Numbered from the stretch's first letter, positions 21,778 to 34,744 are shown. The stretch: DNA of 64,000 bases from Brassica napus (GCF_020379485.1 NC_063451.1:24844630-24908629), one strand, 5' to 3'. Notes: generated by a model not told the origin, from the letters alone. A program made the numbers and translations.

Positions 21778-22259
21778 TTTCTGGATATAAGTTTAATGTC
21801 TTGTTTAGAGAAAATGAGAAGATGGTTGTGATAGTAGGAAAGCTTACCCTTTTATAATTGAAGTTCCACCGACTAACATGAAGAAGATCGCATTCAAAAT
21901 AGATAGTGGGTGATGATTTAAGAATGACTTTAAAGATGGGGATTTTGTAACTGGTATAGAGCGTTAGCAAGAAGCTGAATCAACTCTCTAAGAACTCTAG
22001 TTCTGTGTTGAGACGAAAGCTAATCGAAAAACCTAATACGAAAACGACGGTCAAAGCTGCGTTTACAACTGGGGAAACTCATTGATGGGCTCGCCGAATT
22101 GAACAAATGTAAAGCCCATAACAAATTAAAAACCACGTACCTGAAAGTTTAATGAAACTCATCGGATTTGTGTTTTGGACACGTGTCGACCTCTGGTAAC
22201 ACTATTATCTGACGTGGATGAAGGAGAATGAGGGAATGGTTTTCCTTATATTAATAGAT

Positions 22260-23103
22260 TAATGATATGTGTGCACAATATTGATTGGTTTTAAATTTCT
22301 GGCACAATATTAAAAAAGATTGCAGTTGCAAAATCTTTCTGTTATGCATATTCTCCTTTAATTTCTATATATTTGCATATGCAAATGAGGAACCAGAAGT
22401 TGTGGCATTATTTAATTAGTTCTAAAAATCAGTATTCTTTATAAATTTTTGAACCGTACATATACGTTCATCGTAAGAAGACAAATTTTGCAGGGCATAT
22501 AATACTAACATGCACTTGGAAGATATATATTACTATTATTAACTGAAATCTCGTTGCAGGGTAAGAAGACACTTTGTAAGACGCCTGCAAAATAGTCATA
22601 TTATATGCCCATATAAAACTGTGTATAGCTCAATTTTGGCAGTTATTTCATGTTTAAAACATTGTTATTAAATATTAATCTATGTCTTTACAAAAGAAGG
22701 CAATTGTCATAAAAGAAGTAGGCTGCCAAATACCTTTTTGGGCAAAATGATTTGTTAATTATTAATTACAGTTTTGATGAAAACTTTCGACCAAAAAGAA
22801 CAAAGAAAAAAAAAGTTTTGATGAAAACTCAACCATCTCCTACTCTTCACAATCATTCTTTTAGTGTTTCTATGTATAATAATTCACATAATCTTCTTAC
22901 TTAAAGCCATAAATTCCTCACAAAATCTCAGTTGAGTTCTAACATTTTGATATCAATGTAGGTACAACTCTAACTACAACCTCTGTAGAATCTAAGTTAG
23001 CATTTCCAATGAGGAACCAAGAAGCAGCAAAGAGAGGCAATAAAAATAAAAACAACATGAAAGCAATACTCAAAGAGGTACAATCGGTTTCATCATAAGA
23101 GAT
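22260..23103. other. Intergenic sequence, no gene seen
   Basis: AT-rich DNA with two related GGTAAGAAGACA / CGTAAGAAGACAA phrases (near 22470 and 22560). The right end (from about 22980) may be the 5' flank of the AHL pseudogene. No open frame with protein-like content. Confidence 0.5.
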
Positions 23104-23664
23104 ATGACTAAGAGGCAAAGAGGTAGACTATATGCCTCCAAGAACAAACCCAAATCACCAATCACTGTGACTCACGATAGTCCAAGTTTCCTCAGAGTTC
23201 ATGCCGTTGTGATCATCTCTGCCTGTGAGACTAGCTATATCAGATTTCTCTGGAAAGAAGCAGAGGAGAGTCTGCATACTAAATGCTAATGGTTGCGTCA
23301 CCAATGTGACACTAAGGCAGCCAGCATCATCAGGAGCTAAAGTGACGTAACATGGACGTTTCAAGATCCTGTCATTGCTACGATCAATTGTGCCTCCCAC
23401 CAGCACCGCTTGGGATCACTGGTTTGACCATCAACGACAGGTTGGTGGTGGGCTAATAGCATCTGGTCATGTTTTTTCTGATGGCTGCATCTTTCATGAA
23501 CGCTGTGTTTGATCGCCTTCCTCAGGATGATGATGAAGCTGCTTCTATGAGGAACCAGCAATACTACCAGAATGGAAGATCCCATCCTTTAGATAACATT
23601 CATGGATTGCCTCAAAACATGCTCACTAATGGAAACTCAGGGATAGTCTCCTTGCTCTGCTGCT
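23104..23664 (+). pseudogene. AHL (AT-hook/PPC domain) pseudogene
   Basis: Translations in several plus frames follow the AHL order. An AT-hook-like KRQRGRLYASKNKPKSPITV (from 23104) leads to a PPC (DUF296) start FLRVHAVVIISACE. Then come RVCILNANG, VTLRQPASSGAKVT (about 23315-23345), GRFKILSL, VGGGLIASGHV, and MAASFMNAVFDRLPQDDDEA with a C-terminal NIHGLPQNMLTNGN. AHL proteins bind AT-rich DNA in the nucleus and act in chromatin control. Here the AT-hook arm is degenerate (RGR but not RGRP), and frameshifts and stops break the PPC domain at least four times. No introns are seen, consistent with intron-less AHL clades or a retrocopy. Confidence 0.8.
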
Positions 23665-23940
23665 GAAGCTATTACAGCCACCTTTTGTCGCAAATCCTTT
23701 CTCAGCAGGCTTCTTTGAACCACCTCCAGGGCCAGAGCCATTGACAAAAGAAACATGATTGACTGGTTGAGATGAACCAAAATCGGGTGAATCACTCAGG
23801 TATACAGGAAAAGCTTTTTGTAGCCCTGTATATTAAGCATTAGTAGCAGAAGCATTATAGTCTCCAAATGGTGCAAATGTGTAGATCTCGTAAACCATGA
23901 CCATGTTGTTGCCCTTAACTTTAACCTGAATCTGGGAAAA
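23650..23940 (-). pseudogene. Unidentified coding-like fragment
   Basis: A minus-strand frame of about 95 codons with one stop reads KVKGNNMVMVYEIYTFAPFG, then YTGLQKAFPVYLSDSPDFGS and VNHVSFVNGSGPGGGSKKPA. The composition is protein-like, but I do not recognise the family. It lies tail-to-tail with the AHL pseudogene, suggesting both were collected into one capture-rich block. Confidence 0.4.
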
Positions 23941-25050
23941 AAAAATTCACATAGTCAGTGGAATCCAAGCAAATAAATACCAAAAATAATATTTTTCATA
24001 AAGTTTAGAGATAGGTTGAAAAAAATGGAAAACTAAGAAGGATAAATATTTTATGGCAGTAGTAAGATGAGCGCTGAAGCATATTTTTCTATACAACATA
24101 GTTAGCTTATATGATTTTCCTGTATACCAGAAGTTGAAAGAGAAATGGAGGTGTGTGGGTGTATTAATTAGTAGGGACTGTGTGTTCTTTTTACCTACTA
24201 TCTCATACGATGAATCCATTTAGAATACCTCACTTACAGAGTTGATGTTGATTTGGACACCTCTGTGACTGCTCATCTATATTAGAAATACTGGATTTGA
24301 ATTAACATAAAGATGGAACCTTCCAAAGATTATCCGCTGTCTTCTCTCCCTTTTGACATCATCTTTCTCAATGTCTTACATTTTGATAGGATTCGTCTTC
24401 CTCTATAGAATAGGGAGACAATCATCCTCTGATTCACACCTTCTTTGTTTACATCTACACACCCAAAAAAAAAAGAAAACAAAACACGTCCATGATGAAG
24501 TCATCCTATTATATTATGTGTCAGTGACTGATGGATCTAAATGCAAATTACGTTGAGGGTAGCTGGTTGTTTTGCTACCTTAGTATGTTGAGGAAGCCAA
24601 GTGTTTTTGAACTGAGATGATCTCAACACTTTTCTCAGCGTTCCTCTATAAAATATCCTCTGCATAATCCAAATGTTATTTGCCAAACAAAGAGCAAAAA
24701 TGATTGAAAAGAGGATATACTTTTCTAACGATTTGCAGCCTCCTTCTTCATACTGATTGGAAAAACAGATTAAAGGCTCTAGAATAAAGAGTTACATCTC
24801 ATCGTATCAACAAACCCCTAAAACATTATCTTCTGGAGGTTCTACCACCGTTAACAAACGTAAAAGTAAAAATGCCAACGACCCTTAGCCACCTCCACGC
24901 AGTGTCTCATCCTCCTCTTTAACTACAGATGATTTCATGGAAAATCCACCCAAGATAAAGTGTAAAGAGAATATGATTAGAAGAGTTAAATCATCACAAA
25001 GCCTCGTCTTTGAACGTAGATGAAAATCAAAATATATACTGAAGAACTTA
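23941..25050. other. Unassigned intergenic DNA
   Basis: No recognisable gene. Short chance frames only, plus an A-rich stretch at 24465-24485. It may include decayed captured DNA between the AHL and OVATE-like relics. Confidence 0.4.
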
Positions 25051-25440
25051 CTAAGAGAGACGAAGAAGAAGCTCATCAGGAAGAAGAAGGCTTCGTGCTC
25101 TTCTCCTTGGAATCAGAAGATCCTTACTTTGATTTGAAGAAATCCATTGAAAAGATGGAGAAGTCGTCGCCGTTGATGAACCGGTGGAGAAGCAAGTCGG
25201 AGGGGATCGGTTCCCCGTGTCGAAGTAGAAAACGGTGATGTGGTTGTCAACGTGGAGATGAGCGGCGAAGATGAAGCTCTTGAGAGATTTTGCGAGTCCT
25301 TGCCGATTGCCGGCAGTAGAGAGGAGATGATCTCCGGCGAAAGAGTTTTGTGTTTTGATCAAATAAGGACAGGAGCGGAGAGAGTGCGTGACTGAGGTAT
25401 CCACCGTAGGGTGCTTCGGTTATCCATTACTCCGCTGAGC
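25051..25440 (+). pseudogene. OVATE-domain-like fragment followed by unidentified coding-like sequence
   Basis: The plus strand reads GFVLFSLESEDPYFDLKKSI EKM at about 25089-25158 (gap added here). This matches the start of the OVATE domain (ESxDPYxDFxxSMxEM) of OVATE family transcriptional repressors. The rest of that domain is missing. Another frame continues VENGDVVVNVEMSGEDEALE and further to about 25395, which I cannot assign. Probably a captured fragment. Confidence 0.4.
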
Positions 25441-25457
25441 CAGAACTGTTAGCTTTT

Positions 25458-26281
25458 AACCTAACGATTGGAGATCTAGAATCTGAAAAGGCAAACATTA
25501 TGTTCAAAGCATACGCAAATAATACATTGGTCAAAAGTAACGTCGAAAGCAGAAATATTTATTAACTAAATGGGGCCCGCTAAATGAATACCTGTCGACG
25601 TGGACACACTTAAGGATAGCAAAACTCTCCAACGAAACCAAAAGCTCAAATGTGAATCAATGCCTTCTCAACAAAACAAAATAATGGGACAGGTGTCACC
25701 ACCTCCTTGCCCTATTTGATGAGGTGGCAAGAGGAGAAGAAAATAATCTTATTCTTTGCATTATAAGATATGTAATTTAGCTACCTTAGATCATCAAATA
25801 TTTACCAGAATTCATTTCCAATCTTCGGTAGAAATAAATCAAACATCAGAATACATGTTCTGCTCTGCGAACTGTGTAGGGATTTATGCTAGTGTGGATT
25901 TATTTACAAACAATTGAAATGGTAAATTCGCAACTTTGTGCACCTTACGTCATGTTCTCTTGATACCCAAATTATTAAATGAGTTCTACTGGTAGTTGTA
26001 CTAGTGGAACTTTTAAAATGCATCCATTCAATTAAAACTTACAGACTCTCCAATGCTAATACTAGAGAAAGGAACCTATGAACTGTGCGGTTATTTGTAG
26101 CGCATAAAATACATAAAAACATACATATCAAGTTATCATAATGTCATACAATAATAAACTTCATGATATCGTGAATATATTTATGATTAACAATCTCAAA
26201 ATGAGAGCTTAAACTAAAATGTAAAGTATATATATAAATAATCACTCTATATGTAAATATATATATGCATGCAGCTTATAA
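25458..26281 (+). repeat. 824-bp dispersed repeat, copy 1 (inverted relative to 51486-52309)
   Basis: The reverse complement of 51486-52309 matches over the whole length with scattered substitutions. The boundaries are sharp: TAACCTAACGATTGGAGATC at the left and AGCTTAT at the right, where flanks diverge at both sites. There are no clear terminal inverted repeats, target duplications or coding capacity. Family unknown. Confidence 0.85.
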
Positions 26282-26673
26282 ACATTGTCTATCTATGCGG
26301 GGCTCTAATTTTGATTTAAAAACATAGGCCTAGGCTGTTGCCTTATTTTCATAAGGGTAGGCATGGTTTGTTATGCTCTAACGTAGAAGTAAAAAGTATT
26401 TTTTTCTAAAATAAGTAGAAAATGTATTATAAAATATATGAAAAGTTATCTACTTTTCAAAAAAAATTCAAACTAATCAGATAATAAATTTTGCATTTTA
26501 TTATTTTATTATTTCTAAAAAATTCTAAAACTGTTTCTTTATAATATTTTAATAACTAATATGGGGTAAAATACACCAAAAAGGTAGATAACTGAAAATG
26601 TGAATTAGGACAAATAATTACCTAATTAATTAATTTGTTCCATATTAGCAAATTAGGATTGGGTACTAATGTG
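26282..26673. other. AT-rich spacer
   Basis: About 390 bp without coding potential or element ends. Confidence 0.5.
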
Positions 26674-27264
26674 TGTGAGATATCAAACTAAGTCCCACAT
26701 TGGAGAATTAGACAAGAAGTGTCTAATATATTAAGAGATGTCCAACTCTAATTAGTACGAGACCTTTTGGGAAGGAGCCCAAAAATAAATCCATGCGGAC
26801 CAGCCAATTAGATCCAAAGTGTACAATATTATACTGATCGGATAATATAGAGTTGGACATGGGCTCACACAATTTTCAACAATTGGTATCAGAGCTATTG
26901 ACGAGAAATCTGCAAGAAAACCGAAATACCCTTCGAGAGATGAATGGTATCCTATGAGTTAGGAATGAGAGGTGTGTGGCAGAGATCAAGTCAAGAAGAT
27001 CCTGAAAGTCAGTTGTGGGACACGAGATGAATATGGTCCTTAGTTTGAAGGGGAGAATGTGAGATATCAAACTAAATCCCACATTGGAGAATTAGACAAG
27101 TAGTGTCTAATATACTAATAGATGTCCAACTCTAATTAGTACGAGACATTTTGGGAAGGAGCCCAAAAGTAAATCCATGCGGGCCAGCCAATAAGACCCA
27201 AAGTAGACAATATCATACTAATCAGATAATATAGAGTTGGACATGGGCTCACGCAATTTCAACA
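26674..27264 (+). mobile_element. TRIM (terminal-repeat retrotransposon in miniature), 591 bp
   Basis: The terminal repeats are 26674-26881 (208 bp) and 27058-27264 (207 bp), both starting TGTGAGATATC and ending TTTCAACA. The primer-binding site TGGTATCAGAGC (26884-26895, initiator-Met tRNA type) follows the left repeat and a GAAGGGGAGAA polypurine tract (about 27047-27057) precedes the right. The 176-bp interior has no coding capacity. Flanks are ATGTG and ATGGG, a 5-bp target duplication with one change. It must move using enzymes from another LTR element. Confidence 0.93.
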
Positions 27265-27836
27265 ATGGGTGTTTAAATCTAGGGGCTATAGCCCACACAC
27301 CCATAATACAATTTTTTTTTTTTTTTTGAACACACACCCATAATACAATTTATTATAGAAAATCTATATAGATCATACTAGTGTGTGCTAAAGGCAAATC
27401 ATTATGGGTGTGTCGTAGAGAAAACTAAAGTCATTTTCCTTGACGAAAGATACACTACGTAAAATTTCAAGTCATGTGTACTTCGATACGTTTTGCCTGA
27501 AGGGTGCAATCACTGTATATTTGTATATAAGGTGCATCAAACAATGTACACCCGGTTAATTCTCCATAATATTTTTATAGATTTTAGGTGAAACTTTTTA
27601 TTTCAAGCTTGCGTTATGAAAATTTAAGACTTTTCTTTTTAAACTCTTAACTCATTTAAAAAAAAAAAAAAGATATGGCTGTATTTCATTATATGTTCTG
27701 TAAATTAAATGCTAGTGTGCAAAAAAAAAAGGTTAAATATATATGATTTTAATTATGTATAAAAAGAAAAGTTAAGACCAACATAAGTTAATTTCATAAC
27801 ACGTCTCAAGATGTCTAATTAAGATTATTTGGGAAT
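27265..27836. other. Spacer between the TRIM and copia-2
   Basis: AT-rich, with ACACACCCATAATACAATTT repeated across a T-run (27293-27350) and several poly-A runs. No gene is seen. Confidence 0.5.
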
Positions 27837-28069
27837 TGTTGTGAAAGTAATAAAAAAATCTATTTTTATTCGTAACATAGAAGTTTCTTATATAAGAGAT
27901 TACACCGTCATAGATAAATGGTAAGAATACAAATCATAATCCAACTAGGAAAAAGAAAAACATAAAGACATAAGGAAAAAGAAAAGCTGGTCGACTCTCT
28001 CTTTCTTGGGCCGCTAATGGTATAATCTCTTGGTTATGAGCCATCCACAATCTGGTTCATAACACTTCC

Positions 28070-31000
28070 TCTTGGATGCCATAAACATTTAGAGCTTGTA
28101 ATGTGCTTTAATGTGCTTTAATGTTGCCTCATTAAAACCTTACCAGGAAAACCCAATTGGGACAAAACCATGGTGAAGGAAAAAGAGTACAACACACATT
28201 ACTCCCCCTGATTTAGACATTACTGAAGGTCCCTTGGACCTCTCCAATTTTCTGCAATCTGTGGGTGATGAAGATCTTGGGCAGAATATGCGTGTACCAC
28301 CATGTGTAAAACATAACTTGTTTAAAAAATAAATCAACAAAACCAAATAACCCCTCTTTGGGCTGGTTAGTATAAAATAAACCAAAATGAAAGGCTTCTT
28401 CATCGTCCTTCTTATAGACCAAACAGATCAGTATCTAAAACAAGACTCCTGCATCGTCCATCTCAGGACTAAATGGACTTCTTTATCGTCCACCTTTGGA
28501 CTGAATGGATCAGTGTCCAAAACAAGTGATCTCACGCCCATGTACTAGATAATGGGTGAGACTGGTCCATATTAAATCTCTTGAGTACCCTTTTCTGTAT
28601 ATACTATTTGATGCACAAGGATTTCATTGTTAATGTACTCAAGCTGTAATCCCAAACAAAACTTTGTTTTTCAAGATCTTTCATCTCAAACTCTTTCTTG
28701 AGATATTCAACTGTTTGGGAAATTGTATCCAGATGTTCCTAGGATATTCAGATCATATACTTTGATGATTATCAATATTGTTCTCGAGAACTTGCTGTTG
28801 TTTCACCTCAATACCCTCTAGTACTTTCATTATCCAGTGGACCATATAAATATGCAGTCACTACATCAATTTGCTGCAAGTCTAATTTTCTCTCTTATAT
28901 AGCCAGACTTATGAGAAATCTAAAAGTAGTTGCATCCACCACATGGGAGTATGTCTCCTCATAATCTATTACTGGTCTTTGTGAGAATCCTTATGCAACA
29001 TCAGCTTTATATCTCACGATTTATATTCCTCACAAGACCCATTTATATCCACTGGTTTTAACATCATATGGCCAAATACGTCTTTCTTCTTTAAACTATT
29101 TAACCCCACGTTTCCATTCAATCCAATCTGTTCTACGAGTGCGCACTCTTATATTGACGTGGGTTCATGACCCTCGCTTATATTCATAAATTCAAGTGCT
29201 ACCTTGTATGCAAATAAATCATCTTATGTCGACATTCCTTATTGGTTCCATTATGTTCCAGACATGATATAATCGATTGAGATTCCTTATTATCAGGATC
29301 TTTAATACTTTGCAGCTTGGCATCCCAAGCTACATTGTTTAGTACCTGTACCTTAGAGCCGGCCGGCCTTATCTCCATGTCTGGGATGATTTCCTTAGTA
29401 ATCTCGGATTTGGATTTTGATTATCATTCTCTGCACTTTTCTTTTGTTTCCGAGGATTCTTATCCTTTGGAACCTATTGGTCTACCACGTTTCATACGTT
29501 GTCTAGACTCTGTAGCAACTTGACTGTGTCTCTTCTTGGACATCAAATTCGTTGGTGCTTTACAAGCTGGTTTATATATGACTTAGTCATTCCTTTTCAG
29601 ATCAGCAAATGTGTCAGGCATTTGATTAGCTAGCTTTGTAAATGTATAATCTTTGGACGTCTATTTCACATTCTTTAGTCCGAGGATCTTGCCAAGACAT
29701 TGATGGTTGATTCCATTCTATTTCTTTTACCATTCTTTTACCAGCTTTATTATATATATTTTTTTCTCCTCCTGGTCTTAAAATAATCTGTGTACCTGGC
29801 CTCAAATATAATCACCCATTGTTGGCTCAAAGTACTTTATTATTGTGGGATAATCATATCCAACATATATCCCTATCCTCCTTTAGAGGTCCCATCTTAG
29901 TTCTCTGTGGTGGAGCAATTAGTACATAGACAGCACATCCAAATGTCTTATGATGGGGTATGTCTAGCTCTTGACCCGTTAATAATTGTGATAGGGGATA
30001 TCTATGCTCACTAAATGGCATGATGCGTATTAACTTAGGTGCATGTAAATTTCGTGTGACCCAAGCTGTGAATGGGAGTTTTGACCTCATAAGTTATGGT
30101 CTATCAATCAGCTATTTGTGTTTTAAAAGATTTCGGCCAAGCTGTTCTTGGTATGGACATATATCACAGAATTGTCCACACTTACCCCCATGGACATACC
30201 ATAATCATTTAAACGCTTGGGACATGTATTCACCAGTATTATCTAGACATATAGTCTTTATTATGAAAAGGGGGCTCGTAGCCGTTTTACTGGTGATGAC
30301 CTAATGAGTTTCCCTTGTGTACATGCTACACACGTGAGATTCTTTGGGATAACTCTTCTTATCTTTTAATGTGTGCCTTTTGAATATCAATTTTTGCATC
30401 ATGTTTGGACCAGGATGGCCAATCCGGTCGTGCCATAAAGTGTATATTTTCGCAGGCTTTTAGCCTCTATCATACTGATCTATGCATAGTCTAGGTCAGT
30501 AGAGAATGCATGTATAGTCTTTAGGACTTATTATGGCCTTGGGCGATTTTATACATATATCTGAAGGAACTCTTTGTTTCCTTCGCCCATTGTTTCAATA
30601 TGGAAACCATTCATTCTTATATCTTTAAAACTCAATAGGCTGCTCTTGCTCTTAGAGCTGGGTGAATATAAGGCATCACTGATTTCTAGATGCATACCCT
30701 TAGGCAATAATATATTAGCCTAGCCATAGTCTTCTTTCAGACTGGCGATACATGCTTTAGTACTTATATTGGCGTTTTTCAGTGTACTCATATAGAAAAA
30801 TCATTCATTCATTTAATCTAAGCAGACAATGTAATAGAAATAAATTCAAGGAGATAAAAATCAGAGAAAGCATACAAGGAAAGCAATCACACAAGTTTGA
30901 TGTCGAAATCAGATTATCAACTTGATCCTTTTAGGCAATAATAAGTCTCATATTCCATAAGATCATCTTGATCATGTTCGAAATTATTTTCACCATCTTT

Positions 31001-31690
31001 ATAGACCAAGTGGGTTTCAGGATTCTTCCCTTTCAGACTCTCTTTGGGAGTCCTTCATATCTTAGCACAATGGTTCCTCATTCCACATCTATGGCACACT
31101 GATTTGGTCGAGCTATGTGGTTTAAAGGATATACCACGGCCACTGCCATAGTGATTCCCACGGCCAAATGTGTTATAGTGGCCATGGCCACGTCCTTTCC
31201 ACCCTCCACGGCCATGGCCGTGTGGTCTATCATTCTGGACGTAGTTATCTTTTTTTTTCTTCTGCAGCCTTATTGGTATCAGGTAATAGGGTTAATCCAG
31301 GAGGTCTCAATTCACTGTTTTTCATCAGTAATCCATTATTTTTCCCAGCTAGCAATAGACTCATCCACGGACTTATAGTCCTGGATTCTGAGATTCCTCC
31401 AATCAAATAGGGCCTTTGGTAATAACAACGTTCTTTGATGATCATATCTCGATTTTTTAACTCTGTCCAAAGGTCTAGAAGATTCTCTATAGTCAGATAC
31501 TGATCTTTGAGACTCTTAATAAGATGATGGCTAATAATTAATATTTCCATGTATCAATCTTTCTCATTTGGCATTATTGCCTTTTGTGATTCATTCACCA
31601 AGTCCTTTGACTTTAGGATAAACTCAGTATCCAGTGCCCATTTCAAATAATTATCTCCTGAGAGATTTAGGGCAGCAAAATCAAAATTGA
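28070..31690 (-). pseudogene. copia-2 gag-pol remnant
   Basis: Many frameshifts and stops. Recognisable parts from the 5' side (right): a Gag segment (about 31245-31550, LLAGKNNGLLMKNSELRPPG, cf. copia-1 LAEKNDELLIKNHNSRPTG); a Gly/Arg/His-rich stretch (about 31120-31230); and a zinc knuckle CHRCGMRNH (about 31085-31110) whose last Cys position has become a stop. The integrase C-terminal part follows (29854-30090, MRSKLPFTAWVTRNLHAPKL, APPQRTKMGPL). The 28100-29700 part corresponds by position to RT and RNase H but is too decayed for catalytic motifs to be named. No functional product is expected. Confidence 0.75.
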
Positions 31691-33678
31691 TTTTCAACAT
31701 CTCAAATCATATATCAATCAATTTTAGATCTCATAAAATATTTAACATACGGCCATAAACAAGACATGCTATCAATTCAATACATTTCTAATAAGCAAAC
31801 AAGCCACACGGCCAAAGGTGATATAATGCAATAAGGCCACACGGCCAAAGTGATATATGATGCATAATAAGTCACACAGATTTATCAAGTAAGGGTATCG
31901 ACCAAACAAGCAATTTCTATATGTTTTCATGCGGCCATATGGTTATAATGCAAACCTAGCATACTGATTCTATATGTACAGGAGTGGAATTATAGAACCT
32001 CAATTTAAGACAATCAGATCATGCAAAGGTAATAATAATCAGATCATGCGCATAAAATAAACATGTTGGTCAGGATGATATATGATGCAAACTAGCCACA
32101 CGGCCAAGTAGATATGATGCACTCATTCTTAGCAATCGGATTCTATATGTGCAAGGGTAATATTAAAACATTCAATCAAGGCTTAGCAGTTAATCAATCA
32201 GTTTCAGGTATGAGATTTAGCTAGACTAACAATCAGATTCAATTAAGTTTTATCAAGACTAGCTATTGGATCAATAATCAAAAATAATCAAACGGGTTCA
32301 ATCATTACACAATGTAGGGTTTCGATCCAAAAATAGGGTTTCAATCATGAAAAACCAAAACAATCAGTTTCAAGGCTGATTCTATCAATTTTATTAATCA
32401 GTTTCAAGGATGATATTTATCTGTTTCAAGGCTGATATTAGCAAGATGGAATCAAGCAGTCTGATTTTAGGAATACGCAAATTAGGGTTTAAGGTTTCAA
32501 TTCGAAATTAGATTTTTATCAATCAATCAACTTCTAGAAAATAATCTTAAACCTAAGAACAGTTGATTATATCATGAAACAATCAACCTAGTATAATATG
32601 AAACCTCAAAACATTCAATTCAGATTATGCAATACACGGATTCTATTTTAGGGTTTATCAATTCGAATTAGGGTTTATATTATAACAGATTCTTGTAAGC
32701 TCAGGGATCTGGAGCTTGACATGCTGGTGCGTTGACACAGAGAGAGTGTTGATTGACATGGTTCTTTGGAGTATGGCTCAGACATATTGAAAGAATGTTG
32801 AAGTTTGGCGTGTTGCTGTTGTGTTACACATGGACGATAATGTGTAACACACCGACGTGGACAGAAGAAACTAAGACGTAATGACGTGGATAGTTCCCAT
32901 TGGCTGATCTTGTTTGGACGTGATTTACAAACTAAAAGATGCTCAGATCACAAATTGGAAGATTTAGTGATGCTGATTTTTAGGAAAAGAGATATTGCAC
33001 AATTGGAAAGAATTGGTGGCAATATATAGAAAAGATTAGACTTATGATTAGGTTAAGCTTTCAACGTTATATTCTCACAGAAACACAAACAAGGGTTTTG
33101 GGGTTTCAGGAAGTGAGTGATTTGTAAACGTGATCAACAGGGGTTGGTTCACGCAAAGGGTGGATTAAGGATTGGTCCATGACAAGCCGCGTGTGGCGTT
33201 GTGTAATTCGGATTAGACAAGTCTTTGTAAAAGATTGTTTAAGTGATTCTTAATAAAGAGACAGTTGGTCTTGAATCCTTTGTGTTCTTATTGGTTTCAC
33301 CTGCTGTATACTTTTCAATTCTAACATGCAATATTAAATCTCAAATCATTCAATCAGGTTATAAAAACTATCAATCCCAACTCACACGGATTTAAACCTC
33401 AAAGAAACATTCAATCAATCAAATAAAGCAATCCATGCACACGTAATTTAGGGTTTACAGATTTTAGGGTTTCACTTTGAACATTAGTTAATTCGATTAT
33501 GGGTTCTTAGAGTTTAGGTATACCTTAAACCTTTGTGGGTTGAATGGACCACCAAGAGAATGAGCTTACGTGGACTGGTACAAACTGGAACCTTACGCGG
33601 ACTGGTCCAAACTGTTTTCTTGCAGTCCGCGAGCTAAGATCGGGTACAAGTTGAGATCGAAAGTGATTAGGGTTTATC

Positions 33679-33716
<38 letters not shown>

Positions 33717-33831
33717 TTCAGATAGAGATCGAAAACTTAGCTTAGGTTGAGCTGATTGGGATCGTTGGTACGCGAGCTGGTACTTGCAGTCAAAGAACTC
33801 GTAGATTTGGAACAGTTTGATCACGGACTGG
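31691..33831 (-). repeat. copia-2 leader with degenerate CCACACGGCCAAA repeats and a (GA)n tract
   Basis: About 2.1 kb without genes. CACACGGCCAAA recurs near 31801, 31832 and 32097, with related CATGCGGCCATATGG forms near 31930. The middle contains many AATCAGTTTCAAGG and TTAGGGTTT phrases. A GA microsatellite is at 33681-33710. By position this is the untranslated leader of copia-2, and it has GC-rich short repeats like the copia-1 leader. Confidence 0.6.
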
Positions 33832-34744
33832 TGATGTTAAGAGTTTTCAAGGCTCCTAAAACAAATGTTGTAGTATAGTGATTGTCGAACCAGTTCTGAG
33901 GGATATTAAAGCACCGAGAATGCAAGTACTCACTTAATCTAAGTGCAACCGATAATTTAAGAGGCTTTTAAACTAATGATTAATGATAAATGAAATGACT
34001 TTCTTTACTAAGGGAAAAGAGAACTCATGGGTATAGGGATTAGACCTTGGGTGATCAAGTTTCGAACTAAAGATGGCAAACGATCAATCAAACTATCAAC
34101 CTTAAGCCTAGACACAATTCTAAGCAACCTCTATGTCTAGATGAATGCTCATTTGCTAACATATCTCAAACATCAAATGTCTTTAGTTGAATAATGTGAA
34201 AGCATTCATTACTAACAAGTCTATTAGCTATCTTAGCATCTTTAACAACAAATGTCTTTGGCAAAGTATACTAAAAGCCTAGGAGAGTTGTCTCAGACAT
34301 TTCATCAAACACCTTTTGGGTGAGAAATGCCTATTGATCAACTTTTGAGTGGCCAACTCAGAAGATGCATTATGAATACTCTATTAGCAAGGAACAAGAA
34401 TGATCTACACTAAAACATCCTAGAACTAACCTAATCACCCTTAATCTCCCTAACCCATGAATTCAAAAGGTGATTACTCACTAATCTCCATGATTCCTCT
34501 TAAACCCATATTGGAATTCAGATTAATCATGTAGAGGAATAGATAAGAAATCAACAAGAACACAAGATCAAAGCAATGAAATCTCAAACAAAAGGAGTTT
34601 TACTAATCGTTCTCCCCCAAAAGAGATCCTCTGCCTCGTGGCTACAAAAGGTACTTAAAACATAGGTTTTTAGAAGTAAAAATGTGCGTAATGAAATGAC
34701 CAAAAGGCCTTTGAGAAATCATGAATTCGCCCAAACAAATAAAC

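Larger units (their letters stand above)
19783..22258 (-). mobile_element. Probable Helitron with captured gene fragments
   Basis: The minus-strand 5' end TCTATTAATATAAGGAAAAC (complement of 22258 leftwards) follows A and matches the 5' family seen at 5191, including GACACGTGTCC about 80 bp inside. A CTAG followed by T on the minus strand (complement of 19782-19786) with a GC-rich partial hairpin is a possible 3' end about 2.48 kb away. The cargo is alpha-tubulin and RPA70-like fragments. The 5' end is convincing; the 3' end is tentative because its stem is weak. Confidence 0.42.

Noticed and set aside
26884..26895. TGGTATCAGAGC as part of a tRNA gene
   Set aside because: It is a primer-binding site beside an LTR end; no tRNA fold or A/B boxes nearby. 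No tRNA or rRNA gene was seen in the window.
29317..31410. Plus-strand open frames in the copia-2 region
   Set aside because: Antisense shadows of the minus-strand gag-pol remnant.
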